In this document: in pieces, positions 8,193-17,238 of the stretch | How positions within the stretch are numbered: the stretch's first letter is position 1 | Layout: every line of letters starts with the position of its first letter | Assembly: GCF_000502955.1 (NCBI RefSeq) | Contig: NZ_AYWO01000001.1 | Span: forward strand, 200,180 to 264,179 | Origin: Mesorhizobium sp. LNHC252B00 | GTDB lineage: Bacteria > Pseudomonadota > Alphaproteobacteria > Rhizobiales > Rhizobiaceae | Reading direction: 5' to 3' | DNA length: 64,000 bases | The notes under the pieces: model-generated | Told to the model about the DNA's origin: nothing | The model's input: only the letters and a program-made list of their open reading frames with translations | Databases searched by the model: none | Position numbers and translations under genes: made by a program

Positions 8193-9578
8193 CTAGATGG
8201 CGAGCAACAGATGTTCCGGATCGCCAAGCAAAAGCTTGGTGACAACGCCCAGGCCGGCGCGCAGTTCCCCTTCGGTGGTCGAGCCCAGCGAGATGCGCAC
8301 GGCCGGCTGCCAGGGCGCATCCGAGATGCGGAAGGATGTGCCAGGTGCAATCGCCACGCCCTGCAGCCGGGCCTGGGCGACAAAGCTCTCCTCGGCGCGG
8401 TTGGCCGGCAGCTGCAGCCAGACATGCAGCCCATCGCGCCGGGCGCGATAGTCGACCCCGGCCAGCACCTCCGCCGCGATATCCAGTCGTCGCCGCAGCG
8501 CCGCGCGCTGCCAGTGGACAAGCTCCATCGCGGTGCCGTCGGTGACCCATTTCGTGGCGATCTCGGCCACCAGCGGCGTCGCCATCCAGTTCGAGACCAG
8601 ATGCCGGTTGGCGACGGCGGCGACATAGCGATCGGGCGCGGCGAGATAGCCGATGCGCAGGCCAGGCACCACGATCTTGGTGAAGGAGGTGACGTAGAGC
8701 GTGCGCTCCGGCGCAAAGGCGGCAACCGGCGGCGGCCGGTCTTCTACCAGGGGACCGAGCACATCGTTCTCGATGATGGCGATGTCGTGCTTGCGTGCGA
8801 CGGCGGCGATTTCTTCGCGCCGTCGCGCGTCCATCAGCGTCGCCGTCGGATTGATCACCGAGGGCTGCACGAAGACGGCCCGGATGTCGGAAAGCCGGCA
8901 CGCCTCGTCAAGCGCCTCCGGAATAAGGCCATTGTCGTCGATCGGCAGGCCTTCGAGGTTGAAGCCGAGATAACGGGCGAGCGGCACCAGCGTGTGGTGG
9001 CCGATCGCCTCGGTGGCGACCGTCGAGCCGGGCGGCGCCACGCTCATCAGCGCCACGGTCATGCCGGCGGTGGCGCCGTTGGTCAGGCTGATGTTCTGCG
9101 CGGAGCTGTCGAGCCCGCACAGTCTCAGCCATTCGACCGCCACCGCGCGGTGACGTGGAAACACCATATTGGGCCGGAACGAAAGTGCTGAACTCGACGG
9201 CAGATTCTCGGCCAGCCAGCCCAAGGCCTGCCTCAACCGCTCCAGATGCATCGGCTCGCAGACCGGCTTCAGGATCGACAGATCGATGACTTCGCCGAGC
9301 CGCTCCGGCAGATAGGGCGGTTCCGGCTCGCGGCGCTGCGTCTGGACGAAGCTGCCGCGGCCGATCTCGCCCGAAATCAACCCGCGCCGGATCAGTTCCT
9401 CATAGGCGCGGCTGACGGTCTGCACCGAAAGCTTGAGGTCGTCGGCCAGCCGGCGGTGGGTCGGCAGCCGCGCGCCATTGGCCAGGCGCCCGTCATGAAT
9501 GGCGCGCGCGAACTGGTCGGCAAGCGACTGATACGCTGGCCGCCGGATGAGCTTGGGATCGGGATGCCACAATGTCAT
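8193..9578 (-). CDS. enuR: MocR/GntR-type ectoine regulator (EnuR)
   Basis: A 461-residue fusion of an N-terminal GntR winged helix (residues 10-80, including LPTHRRLADDLKLSVQTVSR) and a C-terminal aminotransferase-fold domain. The PLP-binding lysine is kept in TSFTKIVVPGLR (K301). Known EnuR proteins repress ectoine uptake and catabolic genes and release DNA when PLP-linked ectoine metabolites such as N-acetyl-diaminobutyrate or diaminobutyrate bind. Here enuR heads the ehu-eut run on the same strand and is divergent from asnC (76-base gap), so it could control both arms. Confidence 0.93.
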   Translation of the reverse strand: MTLWHPDPKLIRRPAYQSLADQFARAIHDGRLANGARLPTHRRLADDLKLSVQTVSRAYEELIRRGLISGEIGRGSFVQTQRREPEPPYLPERLGEVIDLSILKPVCEPMHLERLRQALGWLAENLPSSSALSFRPNMVFPRHRAVAVEWLRLCGLDSSAQNISLTNGATAGMTVALMSVAPPGSTVATEAIGHHTLVPLARYLGFNLEGLPIDDNGLIPEALDEACRLSDIRAVFVQPSVINPTATLMDARRREEIAAVARKHDIAIIENDVLGPLVEDRPPPVAAFAPERTLYVTSFTKIVVPGLRIGYLAAPDRYVAAVANRHLVSNWMATPLVAEIATKWVTDGTAMELVHWQRAALRRRLDIAAEVLAGVDYRARRDGLHVWLQLPANRAEESFVAQARLQGVAIAPGTSFRISDAPWQPAVRISLGSTTEGELRAGLGVVTKLLLGDPEHLLLAI

Positions 9579-9654
9579 GACTTATTAGAGATCGAAATCA
9601 GTGCAATTGACAATCGAAATAATGCGCCGTCATGGTGCAGTCGACGAAAAGTGG

Positions 9655-10152
9655 ATGCTGATGACTGCCGCGAAACTCGACCCGATCGACCTGAAAATCC
9701 TCGACGCCATCCAGCGCGACGGACGCATCACCAAGCTGGCACTGGCCGAGCAGGTCGGCCTGTCGCCGACGCCGTGCTGGATGCGGCTGCGCAAGCTGGA
9801 AAAGGCCGGCATCGTCTCGGGCTACCACGCCAGGATCGCCATGCGCGTCGTCGCACCCGTCGCAACCGTGCTGATGGAGGTGACGCTGGCCAACCACCGC
9901 CAGGCCGATTTCGACCGCTTCGAGCGCGTCATCCGCGACATTCCCGAGATCGTCGCCTGCTGGTCCGTCGGCGGCGGCGTCGACTATGTGCTGAAAGTGA
10001 TGGCACGTGACATCGACGCGTACCAGCGTCTGGTGGATGGCTTGCTCGACCGCGAGATCGGCATCGATCGCTACTTCACCTACATCGTCATCAAGACGGT
10101 GAAGGACGAGATTGCGCTGCCTGTAGCGGACCTGTTGCCGGTCTCGCCATAG
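9655..10152 (+). CDS. asnC: Lrp/AsnC-family regulator of ectoine catabolism
   Basis: A regulator of about 165 residues with an N-terminal winged helix (LDPIDLKILDAIQRDGRITK, then LALAEQVGLSPTPCWMRLRK) and a C-terminal RAM ligand domain (VGGGVDYVLKVMARDIDAYQ). AsnC/DoeX proteins accompany ectoine catabolic genes and are feast/famine-type, usually activating, regulators. The start is uncertain: ATG 9655 and ATG 9661 are both in frame and close together, and the reading extended to 9601 would be unusually long. The gene is transcribed away from enuR and toward ssd, which begins 131 bases later. Confidence 0.9.
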   Translation: MLMTAAKLDPIDLKILDAIQRDGRITKLALAEQVGLSPTPCWMRLRKLEKAGIVSGYHARIAMRVVAPVATVLMEVTLANHRQADFDRFERVIRDIPEIVACWSVGGGVDYVLKVMARDIDAYQRLVDGLLDREIGIDRYFTYIVIKTVKDEIALPVADLLPVSP

Positions 10153-10283
10153 GGATCGGAGAGATCGTCTCGCCCAAGGACGCAATAGAGAGAAACTCTC
10201 TACATCAGGGCATCCAAACAGCCCCTCTGTCTGCATAGGACGAATAGTCTTCCCGCATCAGTCCGAACCGGGAGGCCTCGACC

Positions 10284-11777
10284 ATGTCCGCGCATTTTGC
10301 CCGCTCGCATCGCCATGAAGCGCTCGATCGCCTAGCCGACCGCCGGCTGCTTCGTGAGCTCGCCTATATCGATGGGCACTGGACGGCAAGCGAGGCTGCT
10401 GAAAGCTTCGAGGTCACCGATCCGGCCACCGGCACGACTGTCGCTTTCGTCGCCGCGCTCGATGCACGGCAGACGACAAAGGCGATCGATGCCGCCGCGC
10501 GCACCTTTCCGGCCTGGCGGTCGCTGTTGCCGCAGGAGCGCTCGAAAATCCTGCGAAAATGGTTCGAGCTGATCATTGCCGCCAAGCAAGACCTCGCTTT
10601 GCTGATGACGCTGGAACAGGGCAAGCCGCTGCAGGAATCGCTGGGCGAAATCGACTATGCCGCCTCCTTCGTCGAATGGTATGCGGAAGAAGCAAAACGT
10701 CTGAACGCCGAGAGCGTCACCAGCCATCTGCCGAACGCCGAAATGATGGTGCGGCGCGAACCGCTTGGTGTCGTCGGCGTCGTCACGCCGTGGAATTTTC
10801 CGTCGGCGATGCTGACCCGCAAGGCAGCGGCAGCACTAGCGGCCGGCTGCACCATCGTTGCGCATCCGTCCTCGGAAACGCCGCTGTCGGCGCTGGCGCT
10901 GGCCGAACTTGGCGAGCGCGCCGGCCTGCCCGCCGGCGTCTTCAACATCGTCACTGGCAAGGCTTCGACCATCGTCGGACGGATGTGCGAAGATCCACGC
11001 GTTCGCGCCATGAGCTTCACCGGCTCGACCGAAATCGGCAGGCTGATCGCCGCCCAGAGCGCGCCGACGATGAAGCGGCTGGTGATGGAGCTTGGCGGCC
11101 ATGCGCCGCTGATCGTCTTTGCCGACGCCGATATCGACAGAGCGGTGAACATCGCCATTGACGCCAAATTCGCCACATCGGGCCAGGACTGCCTCGCCGC
11201 CAACCGCATCTATGTCCAGCGGCCGATCTATGATCGCTTCTGCGCCGCCTTCGCCAGGCGCATTGAGACGTTGCGGACCGGCAATGGCCTTGCTCAGGGA
11301 ATCGACATCGGCCCGCTGATGCATGAGCGCGCCGTCAAGAAAGTCGAGGAACAGGTCGCCGACGCGCTCACCCATGGCGCGCGCTGCCTCGCCGGCGGCG
11401 CGCGGCATCAAGCCGGGCCGTTGTTCTACCAGCCGACGCTGCTGGCCGATGTCAGCGATGAAGCGCTGATCATGCGCGAGGAAACGTTTGGACCGGTTGC
11501 CGCCGTGACGCCGTTCGACAGCGAGGACGAGGTAATCGCCCGCGCCAACGCCACCGAATATGGCCTCGTCGCCTATGTCGTGACCGAGAACGGCGCCCGC
11601 CAGCAGCGCATGGGCCGCGCGCTCGACTACGGCATGGTCGCCATCAACCGCGTCAAGATCACCGGCGCGCCGATACCCTTCGGCGGCATCAAGCAATCCG
11701 GCATCGGCCGCGAAGGCTCGCGCCACGGGCTCGAAGCCTTCACCGATCTGAAGTATCTCTGCCTGGACATCTCGTAA
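10284..11777 (+). CDS. ssd: Aspartate-semialdehyde/succinate-semialdehyde-type dehydrogenase (Ssd/DoeC)
   Basis: A 497-residue NAD(P)-dependent aldehyde dehydrogenase. The general base is in VMELGGH (E269) and the nucleophile in SGQDCLAANR (C303). GVVTPWNFPSAM and SFTGSTEIGR are the cofactor-binding segments. A GGGAGG ribosome site precedes the ATG. In ectoine breakdown this enzyme oxidises aspartate semialdehyde, made by the partner transaminase, to aspartate. By sequence alone it could also be GabD. The asnC-ssd-atf context decides the role. Confidence 0.88.
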   Translation: MSAHFARSHRHEALDRLADRRLLRELAYIDGHWTASEAAESFEVTDPATGTTVAFVAALDARQTTKAIDAAARTFPAWRSLLPQERSKILRKWFELIIAAKQDLALLMTLEQGKPLQESLGEIDYAASFVEWYAEEAKRLNAESVTSHLPNAEMMVRREPLGVVGVVTPWNFPSAMLTRKAAAALAAGCTIVAHPSSETPLSALALAELGERAGLPAGVFNIVTGKASTIVGRMCEDPRVRAMSFTGSTEIGRLIAAQSAPTMKRLVMELGGHAPLIVFADADIDRAVNIAIDAKFATSGQDCLAANRIYVQRPIYDRFCAAFARRIETLRTGNGLAQGIDIGPLMHERAVKKVEEQVADALTHGARCLAGGARHQAGPLFYQPTLLADVSDEALIMREETFGPVAAVTPFDSEDEVIARANATEYGLVAYVVTENGARQQRMGRALDYGMVAINRVKITGAPIPFGGIKQSGIGREGSRHGLEAFTDLKYLCLDIS

Positions 11778-11808
11778 ATCGTCCGGCCATCCCTCAAGGA
11801 GTCAAAAA

Positions 11809-13188
11809 ATGCTCGACCAGTCCAACGAACTCGCCGCCTGGGATCGCGATCACTTGTTCCATCCCTCGACCCATATGGGCACGCATGCGCGCGGCGAGAG
11901 CCCGACGCGCATCATGGCCGGCGGTGAAGGCGTCACCGTCTGGGACGACAATGGCAAGAAGAGCCTCGACGCCTTCGCCGGCCTCTATTGCGTCAATGTC
12001 GGCTACGGCCGGCAGAAGATCGCCGACGCCGTCGCCGCCCAGGCGAAAAACCTCGCCTATTATCACGCCTATGTCGGCCACGGCACCGAGGCCTCGATCA
12101 CGCTCGCCAAGATGATCATCGACCGCGCGCCGAAGGGCATGTCGAGGGTGTATTTCGGCCTCTCGGGCTCGGATGCCAACGAGACCAACATCAAGTTGAT
12201 CTGGTACTACAACAACGTGCTCGGCCGGCCGGAGAAGAAGAAGATCATCTCGCGCTGGCGCGGCTATCACGGCTCGGGCGTGATGACGGGATCGCTGACC
12301 GGGCTCGACTTGTTCCACAACGCCTTCGACCTGCCGCGCGCGCCGATCCTGCACACCGAGGCGCCGTATTATTTCCGCCGCGCCGACCGCTCGATGAGCG
12401 AGGAGCAGTTTTCGCAGCATTGCGCCGACAAGCTCGAGGAGATGATCCTGGCCGAGGGGCCGGAAACGGTCGCCGCCTTCATCGGCGAGCCGATCCTCGG
12501 CACCGGCGGCATCGTGCCGCCGCCGGCGGGCTACTGGGAAAAGATCCAGTCGGTGCTGAAGAAGTATGACGTGCTGCTCGTCGCCGACGAGGTGGTGACG
12601 GGCTTTGGCCGGCTGGGCACCATGTTCGGCTCCGACCATTACGGCATTAAGCCGGACCTGATCACCATCGCCAAGGGCCTGACCTCGGCCTATGCGCCGC
12701 TGTCGGGCGTCATCGTCGCCGACAAGATGTGGCAGGTGCTGGTGCAAGGCTCCGACAAGCTCGGCTCGCTCGGCCATGGCTGGACCTATTCGGCGCATCC
12801 GATCTGCGTTGCCGCCGGCGTCGCCAATCTCGAACTGATCGACGAGATGGATCTTGTGACCAATGCCCGCGAAACCGGCGCCTATTTCCGCGCCGAGCTG
12901 GCCAAGGCGGTCGGCGGTCACAAACATGTCGGCAACGTGCGCGGCGACGGCATGCTGGCGGCGGTCGAGTTCGTTGCCGACAAGGACGACCGGGTGTTCT
13001 TCGACGCTTCGCTCAAGATCGGACCGCAGGTGGCAACAGCACTTGCGGCAAGCGGCGTCATCGGCCGCGCCATGCCGCAGGGCGACATTCTAGGCTTCGC
13101 GCCGCCGCTCTGCCTGACCCGCGAAGAAGCCGACATCATCGTTTCGAAGACCGCCGACGCGGTCAAGAGCGTGTTTGCCAATCTCTGA
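11809..13188 (+). CDS. atf: Class III aminotransferase, diaminobutyrate transaminase (Atf/DoeD)
   Basis: A 459-residue PLP fold-type I class III aminotransferase. The PLP lysine is in TIAKGLTSAY (K289) and the aspartate that binds the pyridine nitrogen is in LLVADEVVTGFGR. AAGGAG lies just upstream of the ATG. In this context it converts L-2,4-diaminobutyrate to aspartate semialdehyde, which Ssd (31 bases upstream) then oxidises. The family also includes omega-amino acid:pyruvate transaminases, so the amino acceptor is not certain. Confidence 0.88.
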   Translation: MLDQSNELAAWDRDHLFHPSTHMGTHARGESPTRIMAGGEGVTVWDDNGKKSLDAFAGLYCVNVGYGRQKIADAVAAQAKNLAYYHAYVGHGTEASITLAKMIIDRAPKGMSRVYFGLSGSDANETNIKLIWYYNNVLGRPEKKKIISRWRGYHGSGVMTGSLTGLDLFHNAFDLPRAPILHTEAPYYFRRADRSMSEEQFSQHCADKLEEMILAEGPETVAAFIGEPILGTGGIVPPPAGYWEKIQSVLKKYDVLLVADEVVTGFGRLGTMFGSDHYGIKPDLITIAKGLTSAYAPLSGVIVADKMWQVLVQGSDKLGSLGHGWTYSAHPICVAAGVANLELIDEMDLVTNARETGAYFRAELAKAVGGHKHVGNVRGDGMLAAVEFVADKDDRVFFDASLKIGPQVATALAASGVIGRAMPQGDILGFAPPLCLTREEADIIVSKTADAVKSVFANL

Positions 13189-13196
13189 GATCGACC

Positions 13197-14300
13197 ATGA
13201 ATGCCATGACCAAAACCCTTCCTGCCACCATGGCCGCCGTGCTGCTTACCGGGCACGGCGGTCCGGAAAAACTCGTCTACCGCAGCGATGTCAAAGTGCC
13301 CTCGCCTGCTCCTGGTGAGGTGCTGGTGAAAGTCAGCGCCTGCGGGATGAACAATACCGATGTCTGGGTGCGCCAGGGCGCCTATGGCACGGAAGAGGAC
13401 GCGGCTGCGGTGTCGACCTGGCGGCGCCAGGGCAACACGCTGAGCTTCCCGCGTATCCAGGGCACCGACACTGTCGGCACCATCGCCGCCGTTGGCGAAG
13501 GCGTTTCGTTTGACCGCATCGGCGAACGGGTGATGGTCGATTTCTCGATCTACAACCGAGACGACGATTCGCTCGCCGACATCGACTATATGGGCCACGG
13601 CCGCGACGGCGGTTATGCCGAATACCAGGCCGTGCCGGCCGAGAATGCTCATCTCGTCGATACGAACATGACAGACGTCGAGCTCGCCACCTTCTGCTGC
13701 GCCTATTTGACCGGCGAACAGATGCTGGAACGGGCCGCGCTCAAGGCCGGTGAACGCGTGCTTGTCACCGGTGCTTCGGGCGGCGTCGGCTCCGGCATCG
13801 TGCAATTGGCTCGGGCGCGCGGCGCCATTCCCTACGCCATCGTCGGCAAGGGCAAGGAACAGGCGGTGCGCGACATCGGCGCCGAGGCCGTCATCACGCG
13901 TGGCATTGCCGACCTGCCGCATGCCGTGAACGAGGCGACTGGCGGCCAGCCGATCGATGTGGTGGCCGACCTCGTTGGCGGCGCCATCTTCAACGATCTG
14001 TTGCGTATTCTCAGGCCCGAGGGCCGCTATACCACCGCCGGCGCGATCGCCGGTCCGGTCGTCCAGCTCGATCTCAGGACCATGTACCTGAAGCAATTGC
14101 AGTTGCATGGCTCGAGCCAAGGCACGCGCGCGGATTTCCGCCGCATCGTCGGGTACATCGAGGCGAAGAAAATCCGGCCGCTGGTCGGCGGCGTCTACAA
14201 GCTCTCCGATTTCCACCATGCGCAGGCGGATTTTGTCGCCAAGGATTTCGTCGGCAAGCTGGTTGTGGTGCCGGATGCCATGTGGGGTTCGGCTGGCTGA
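13197..14300 (+). CDS. Medium-chain dehydrogenase/quinone-oxidoreductase-like protein
   Basis: A 367-residue protein of the MDR superfamily. It has an N-terminal GroES-like domain (APGEVLVKVSACGMNNTD, about 35-52) and a Rossmann domain with VLVTGASGGVGSGIVQLA (about 180-200). It reads as an alcohol dehydrogenase/NADPH:quinone reductase type; the structural zinc cluster is not obvious. It starts 8 bases after atf and is probably cotranscribed, so a role at the end of ectoine or hydroxyectoine breakdown is possible, but no reaction can be assigned. The start MNAMTKTLPATMAAVLLTG was chosen because it follows directly on atf; the frame is open much further upstream inside atf. Confidence 0.8.
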   Translation: MNAMTKTLPATMAAVLLTGHGGPEKLVYRSDVKVPSPAPGEVLVKVSACGMNNTDVWVRQGAYGTEEDAAAVSTWRRQGNTLSFPRIQGTDTVGTIAAVGEGVSFDRIGERVMVDFSIYNRDDDSLADIDYMGHGRDGGYAEYQAVPAENAHLVDTNMTDVELATFCCAYLTGEQMLERAALKAGERVLVTGASGGVGSGIVQLARARGAIPYAIVGKGKEQAVRDIGAEAVITRGIADLPHAVNEATGGQPIDVVADLVGGAIFNDLLRILRPEGRYTTAGAIAGPVVQLDLRTMYLKQLQLHGSSQGTRADFRRIVGYIEAKKIRPLVGGVYKLSDFHHAQADFVAKDFVGKLVVVPDAMWGSAG

Positions 14301-14403
14301 ACAACCTATGCCTCAACACTGCCTTGATGCGGAAATGAGCACGACACGGGTGTTTGACGGGCTTTTGCGGCATTTCCGTCTTGCGCCGTCCGAAACCAGG
14401 ACG

Positions 14404-14434
14404 AAAAATGGCCGGGCGCGAAGACGGCCCGGCC
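14404..14434 (-). terminator. Rho-independent terminator of the dioxygenase gene
   Basis: On the minus strand GGCCGGGC (complement of 14427-14434) pairs with GCCCGGCC (14410-14417), followed by A and five T (complement of 14404-14408). It lies 160 bases past the stop of the minus-strand gene 14596-15615 and also faces the end of the plus-strand MDR gene. The rest of 14301-14595 holds nothing convincing. Confidence 0.7.
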
Positions 14435-14595
14435 AAAAGAAGGTCAAACCTTCAGAGGGGAACACCGTCCGGCGGAATGGGAGGAAACCGCCGAACGATT
14501 TTGCCAGTCTGGGCTTATTTCTGCGCCTCGGCCACGAATGGAATTCCAAAAAATGCGCAAATTGGCAAAAATTCGTGCTCGGCACCATAGGGCCC

Positions 14596-15615
14596 TCACG
14601 AGCCCGCGGCTCCGGTCTCGAGCAGATCGGCATAGTGGCGGCGTGCCACGTCGGGATGTGAACGCAGCCGGCTTTTGAGCACATTGGTGCCGACATCGCG
14701 GAACAGTGGGTTGTCGGGATCGCTTGCCGGTCCGCGTGCCTGCGCCGCCAGTTCCTCGGAGAGGCTGAGGAGCGGGATGATGGCATCCAGCCGCGCGCTG
14801 AAAAAGAAGGGAACGGAAATCCGCTCGACGCCGGCAGGCGGCGTGACGACGCGGTGCACGGTGGCGCGCAGATAGCCATTCGATGCCAGTTCGAGCAGTT
14901 CACCAATGTTGACGACCAGCGTTCCGGGGAGCGGGTCGACATTCACCCAGCTTCCATCATAGTCGACCTGCAGCCCCTTGTTGTCGTCCTGCAGCAGCAG
15001 GGTCAGGAAGCCGCCATCCTTGTGCGCGCCGACACCCTGGTCGGTGCCGGTCGCCTGACGGCCGGGATAGCGCACGATCTTCATGCGATGGTTGGGCGAA
15101 TCCCGGTAGATTGCGTCGAAGGCGTCCTCGGGCTGGTCGAGCGACAGCGCGAAGGCCTTCAGCAAGCGGATCGCCACCGCCGTCGCCTTGGTCTGCCATG
15201 CCAACAGCGCCGGCTTGAGCTCCGGCAGGGCCCGGGGCCACTGGTTCGGCCCTTGCAGCCGCGTCCAGGGTGCTACTCCCGGCCCTTGCGCTATCGGCTG
15301 GCGCTCGACGCCGATGTCGAGCTGTTCACGCCAGTCGGCGGTGCCCCTGGTCAGTTCGCCGCCGGCGCGGGTGTAGCCGCGAAACTGCGGGGATTTGACC
15401 ATTTCGATGGCCAGCTTGTCGGCTTCGGGCAATGCGAAGAACCGGCGCGAGGCATCGAGCACGTCGTCGATCTCCGCGGCGGAAATTCCGTGGCCGCTGA
15501 GATAGAAGAAGCCGACGTCCCGGGCCGCCGTGCGCAGGTCCAGGAGAAAGGTGCGATGCTCGGACGCACCTTGTTCGAGACGGCTGAGATCGAGCACCGG
15601 CACAATTCTGGGCAT
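14596..15615 (-). CDS. 2-oxoglutarate/Fe(II)-dependent dioxygenase, isopenicillin-N-synthase family
   Basis: A 339-residue protein with the N-terminal DIOX_N region (RDVGFFYLSGHGIS, residues 33-45) and the jelly-roll core. The iron triad is visible as H198-x-D200 (VGAHKDGG) and H254 (TVHRVV), with R265 and S267 (RISVPFFF) for 2-oxoglutarate. The ATG has GGAAGGAA upstream; 84 further in-frame codons are ignored. The substrate is unknown. It stands alone between the ectoine locus and the broken membrane protein gene. Relatives are often annotated as isopenicillin N synthase-like, but antibiotic synthesis should not be assumed. Confidence 0.85.
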   Translation of the reverse strand: MPRIVPVLDLSRLEQGASEHRTFLLDLRTAARDVGFFYLSGHGISAAEIDDVLDASRRFFALPEADKLAIEMVKSPQFRGYTRAGGELTRGTADWREQLDIGVERQPIAQGPGVAPWTRLQGPNQWPRALPELKPALLAWQTKATAVAIRLLKAFALSLDQPEDAFDAIYRDSPNHRMKIVRYPGRQATGTDQGVGAHKDGGFLTLLLQDDNKGLQVDYDGSWVNVDPLPGTLVVNIGELLELASNGYLRATVHRVVTPPAGVERISVPFFFSARLDAIIPLLSLSEELAAQARGPASDPDNPLFRDVGTNVLKSRLRSHPDVARRHYADLLETGAAGS

Positions 15616-15873
15616 GGTCAGGTTCCTTCCATTCTCTGCCTTGCCTGGGAGAAGTAGAAGCGACCACAGGCAGGAGATCCGGGCACGGATCGCGCCTCCA
15701 AAAGTGGCACGCGGTGGCTGCCGATCAAAGCAACGGGCGCTCCAATCTGGTCCGAATGGAAGAACGCCAGCGCTGCATATGATGGCCTGTCGGCAAATAA
15801 TGTTCCAAGCTGCTATTTTGCCCGCAATGCGTCGCGTGGACCGTCCTTCGAGCGCGATATCGTCCAATAGCAG

Positions 15874-17011
15874 CTAGCGGAACAGATATTTCGACACTTC
15901 CGGGTTGCCGCGACGCCACATCACATTGTCCAGGAAGTAGTGGTGCACGTTGATGAATATCCACGCTATGAAGAGGAAAAGCGACGAGCCGAGCACCTGT
16001 TTGTCGTAGGGGACCAAGGCGGTCAGCGCCATCGGCACGAGCCAGAAACCAAGCGCGCCAAGAATTGTGCCGGCGACGATGAATATCAGCACCCGCAGCC
16101 TGTACAGCGGCCCGAGAATGGACAGGACCTTGAATCCCGGATCCCTGGCGGCATCCGCGCGGTCGCGCTCGACATTGGTCTGGTAACGCCAGACCACCGC
16201 CAGGTACTGCAACGAATGGAGCGCCGGCACCACAAGCAGCCAGAGCGGATTTATCGTCACGAACAGGATCCAGGCATAGAGGGGTGACGACATAGGCGAC
16301 GACGCCGTTATAGGGCAGCGCGCCACCATGCTTGCGCCAGCGATTGGCAAACATCACGACGGTGGCCGCCGAGGACGCAGCGGCGACCGCGACGGCGATG
16401 TTGAGGAGCCATGGCGGGACGGCGAATGTGTAGTAGTCCAGGCCCCAGAACTGCCGTTCGGTGATCACCACATTCGTCTGAAGCCACGCGAACAGCCACA
16501 CGGCATAGCCGTTGAACAGCAGCACCTTCTTGTCCTGATCGCTGAAGAATTTGCGCTTCAAGACGGCGTCCACCATCAGCATGCCGTAGCCTTGCTTGAC
16601 GTAGTGCCAGCCGACGAAAAAGCCCATCGCATTGGTGGCATATCCCAGCAGGCGAGCGTTCCCGGTTACGGAGCCATAGGCGAAGAAGGCGCCCATGATC
16701 AGCGGCACGACAATGCCCGCGAAAATGTAGCGAAGCTGGAGGCTCCTGTCGTACCCTTCACCGCGCACCTTGCGCGCGTAGTTGCGATAGAAAATCTGGT
16801 AGGAATGCGCAAAGTGCGGCTGGTTGATGAGATGCGACAGCAGGAACGCCGTCAGCGCCACCAGACCTTCGTATTTGAGCGGCACAAAATACAGCACCGG
16901 CAGGATCACGAGCGCGCTCCCGCCAAGCATGAAAAAGTCGATGAACGGACCAAAGAGATATTTCTGCGGGGCGACTGAAACCGAGGCATCCGCCGAAAGG
17001 TGAAGTGCCAT
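15874..17011 (-). pseudogene. Polytopic membrane protein gene with a frameshift
   Basis: Two overlapping frames together encode one hydrophobic protein of about 378 residues. The first runs from ATG 17011 (MALHLSADASVSVAPQ...) through several membrane spans to GGALPYNGVVAYVV. The second continues in another frame with LYAWILFVTINPLWLLVVP and ends NPEVSKYLFR at 15874. Removing one C from the four-C run at about 16281-16284 restores a continuous reading (VVTLYAWIL). The first frame otherwise runs on into arginine-rich nonsense. The family is unknown; motif-like segments are SHLINQPHFAHSYQIFYRNY and FINVHHYFLDNVMWR. It may be a true disruption or a sequencing error in a homopolymer. Confidence 0.75.
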
Positions 17012-17153
17012 GCTGCCTTCTCCCTGTGATCGTTTATTTAGCCATCGACCTGATTGCCGGGCAAGGTCCCCGGGCTCCGAACTCAGGCTGACAAAAGACC
17101 TGACGACAGCCGACGGCGCCGGCGGCTTTTGTGCCGTGATAGGAATTTTTTCC

Positions 17154-17182
17154 TTGATTCGCGACCTCAGCTATGGTACATA
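17154..17182 (+). promoter_or_regulatory. Promoter-like element for the candidate small RNA
   Basis: TTGATT (17154-17159), a 17-base spacer and TACATA (17177-17182) resemble a sigma-70 promoter about 7 bases before the start of the two-hairpin RNA. The -10 is weak. Confidence 0.4.
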
Positions 17183-17188
17183 TTTGCC

Positions 17189-17235
17189 CATGGTGCTGAT
17201 TTGCGCCAGTGACCCCGCCGCACAGGCGGGTTTTT
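17189..17235 (+). ncRNA. Candidate small RNA with two hairpins and a terminator
   Basis: No coding frame explains this gap between two minus-strand genes. A first hairpin TGGTGC-TGATTT-GCGCCA (17191-17208, one G-U pair) is followed by GTGAC and a terminator, CCCGCC (17214-17219), loop GCACA, GGCGGG (17225-17230), then five T. With the promoter-like element upstream, this has the layout of a compact alphaproteobacterial trans-acting sRNA of about 50 nt. No family name can be given from sequence alone. The RNA would be transcribed toward and partly antisense to the 3' end of the acyltransferase transcript. Confidence 0.5.
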
Positions 17236-17238
17236 CGT

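Noticed and set aside
14596..15615. Dioxygenase as ectoine hydroxylase (EctD)
   Set aside because: The fold is isopenicillin-N-synthase type with HxD-H and RxS motifs; EctD belongs to the phytanoyl-CoA group and would sit with ectABC, which is absent.
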